From: Geobacteraceae bacterium
Lineage (GTDB): Bacteria > Desulfobacterota > Desulfuromonadia > Geobacterales > Pseudopelobacteraceae
NCBI GenBank assembly: GCA_021286935.1
Contig: JAJTBI010000004.1
Coordinates: 22,604 to 86,603 of the forward strand
Length of the DNA: 64,000 nucleotides
Reading direction: 5' to 3'
Position numbers and translations under genes: made by a program. The first letter of the stretch is position 1; each line of letters starts with the position of its first letter. The notes below the pieces were generated by a model. That model made no database searches, was not told the origin of the DNA, and worked only from the letters and a program-made list of their open reading frames with translations. Below, one piece after another: positions 63,425 to 64,000 of this stretch.

Positions 63425-64000
63425 TTATCCGCGAGTAAAGGCTTTTTCAAATTCACGTGGATAATGTGCCTTTAAATAGGCAGTTTGATACGTGATTAGT
63501 GCATAAGAAGCGGCATGGGATTTGCTGAAGCTGTATTCAGCAGATTTGGCCATCTGGTCGAATATCGCCTCGGCCTTTTTCGGGTCGATCTCTTGAACCT
63601 TGATCTCCTCCAAAAATATCTCCTTTTCCTTGGCTACAAGCTCTGGGATCTTCTTGCCTAAGGCGCGGCGCAACAGGTCAGCACGCCCCAGGGAGTAGCT
63701 GGCCAGTGAGCAGGAAATCTGCATGATCTGTTCCTGATAAACTATTACCCCGTAGGTGTTCTTCAGGATCGACTCCAGTTGGGGCAGATCGTAGATCACC
63801 TTCTTACGACCATGCTTGCGCTCGATGAATTCATCCACCATGCCGCATTCCAACGGACCGGGACGATAGAGGGCACAGGCTGCGATCAGATCCTCAAAAC
63901 AGGAGGGCTTGAGCTTGGTCAGCATCTCCTTCATGCCGCTGGATCCAAGCTGGAAGATACCGGTGGTGTTACCGGATGAGATCAGGTCGTAACTGGTTTT
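63425..64000 (-). pseudogene. DnaE-like (Pol III alpha) fragment, 3'-truncated, 5' end outside window
   Basis: About 191 codons in the window, open to its right edge (TSYDLISSGNTTGIFQLGSSG precedes the first Met). Typical DnaE palm motifs GPLECGMVDEFIERKHG, YQEQIMQI, RRALGKK and KSHAASYALI are present. The frame ends soon after AHYPREF, a place where the normal DnaE continues for hundreds of residues, so it is a divergent, broken copy. Confidence 0.72.

Noticed and set aside
63425..64000. Split DnaE intein
   Set aside because: The break after AHYPREF is not at a known intein insertion site and no intein motifs follow.

Overview
The window looks like chromosome of a Geobacterales bacterium (Desulfuromonadota), most like Trichlorobacter/Geobacter lovleyi. 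The basis is moderate GC, dense c-di-GMP and two-component signalling, THI5/NMT1-like binding domains fused to signalling domains, and several families of palindromic intergenic repeats. The genus is an inference from gene content; no rRNA or tRNA gene is intact here.

Region 1 (1-45.5 kb) is host-type backbone. 1-6 kb: end of an MFS transporter, XdhC and MocA-like genes for molybdo-enzyme maturation, HD-GYP and STAS signalling genes, a FabH paralogue and a 3-hydroxyacyl-CoA dehydrogenase. 6.1-6.7 kb: a HigBA toxin-antitoxin pair. 6.8-16.1 kb: a long minus-strand cluster (hybrid histidine kinase, porin, tiny lipoprotein, acyl-AMP ligase, acyl carrier protein, two GNAT-type proteins, HisC-like aminotransferase) that reads like an uncharacterised biosynthetic cluster. 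16.3-21.8 kb: opine-dehydrogenase-like enzyme, MFS exporter, NMT1-like binding protein and a SpoIIE phosphatase. 22-30 kb: PH-domain protein, hydrolase, an NMT1-PAS-PAS-GGDEF receptor, Fcy1-type cytosine deaminase, MliC-cupin protein, 5'-nucleotidase and nucleoside transporter, a probable pyrimidine/nucleoside salvage block. 30-45 kb: GspE-type ATPase, bioBD behind a BirA box, thioesterases, Bax inhibitor-1, HIT, FKBPs, miaA, a CCA/poly(A) polymerase and rlpA.

Region 2 (about 45.56 kb to the right edge) is a genomic island. It begins at a 23-bp copy of a tRNA-Gly 3' end, and carries plasmid-type and decaying genes: a TumA/TumE pair with a nonsense mutation in TumE, a RadC-like protein, a frameshifted KfrA-like gene, an AT-rich GIY-YIG gene, and broken sirtuin and DnaE fragments at the right end. 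Two modules stand out. Module A (48.8-52.5 kb) is an operon of one FtsZ with recognisable GTPase motifs, two degenerate FtsZ paralogues (one split by an in-frame stop) and a DnaA AAA+ domain without its DNA-binding domain; it is divergent from a DUF2779 Cas4-like/exonuclease gene. Module B (55.3-62.9 kb) is a six-gene operon: WYL regulator, SUKH/helical-repeat protein, zinc-ribbon protein, PD-(D/E)XK nuclease, RNase J-like metallo-beta-lactamase and tandem AAA ATPase.

A palindrome of the form CGACA-N5-TGTCG occurs upstream of the WYL gene, upstream of the AAA gene, between the two degenerate ftsZ genes and in the divergent ftsZ-like/DUF2779 promoter region. This suggests that the WYL protein controls both modules and that they may be one inducible system, possibly for defence or element maintenance. 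That link is inference from sequence and is the most interesting point of the window.
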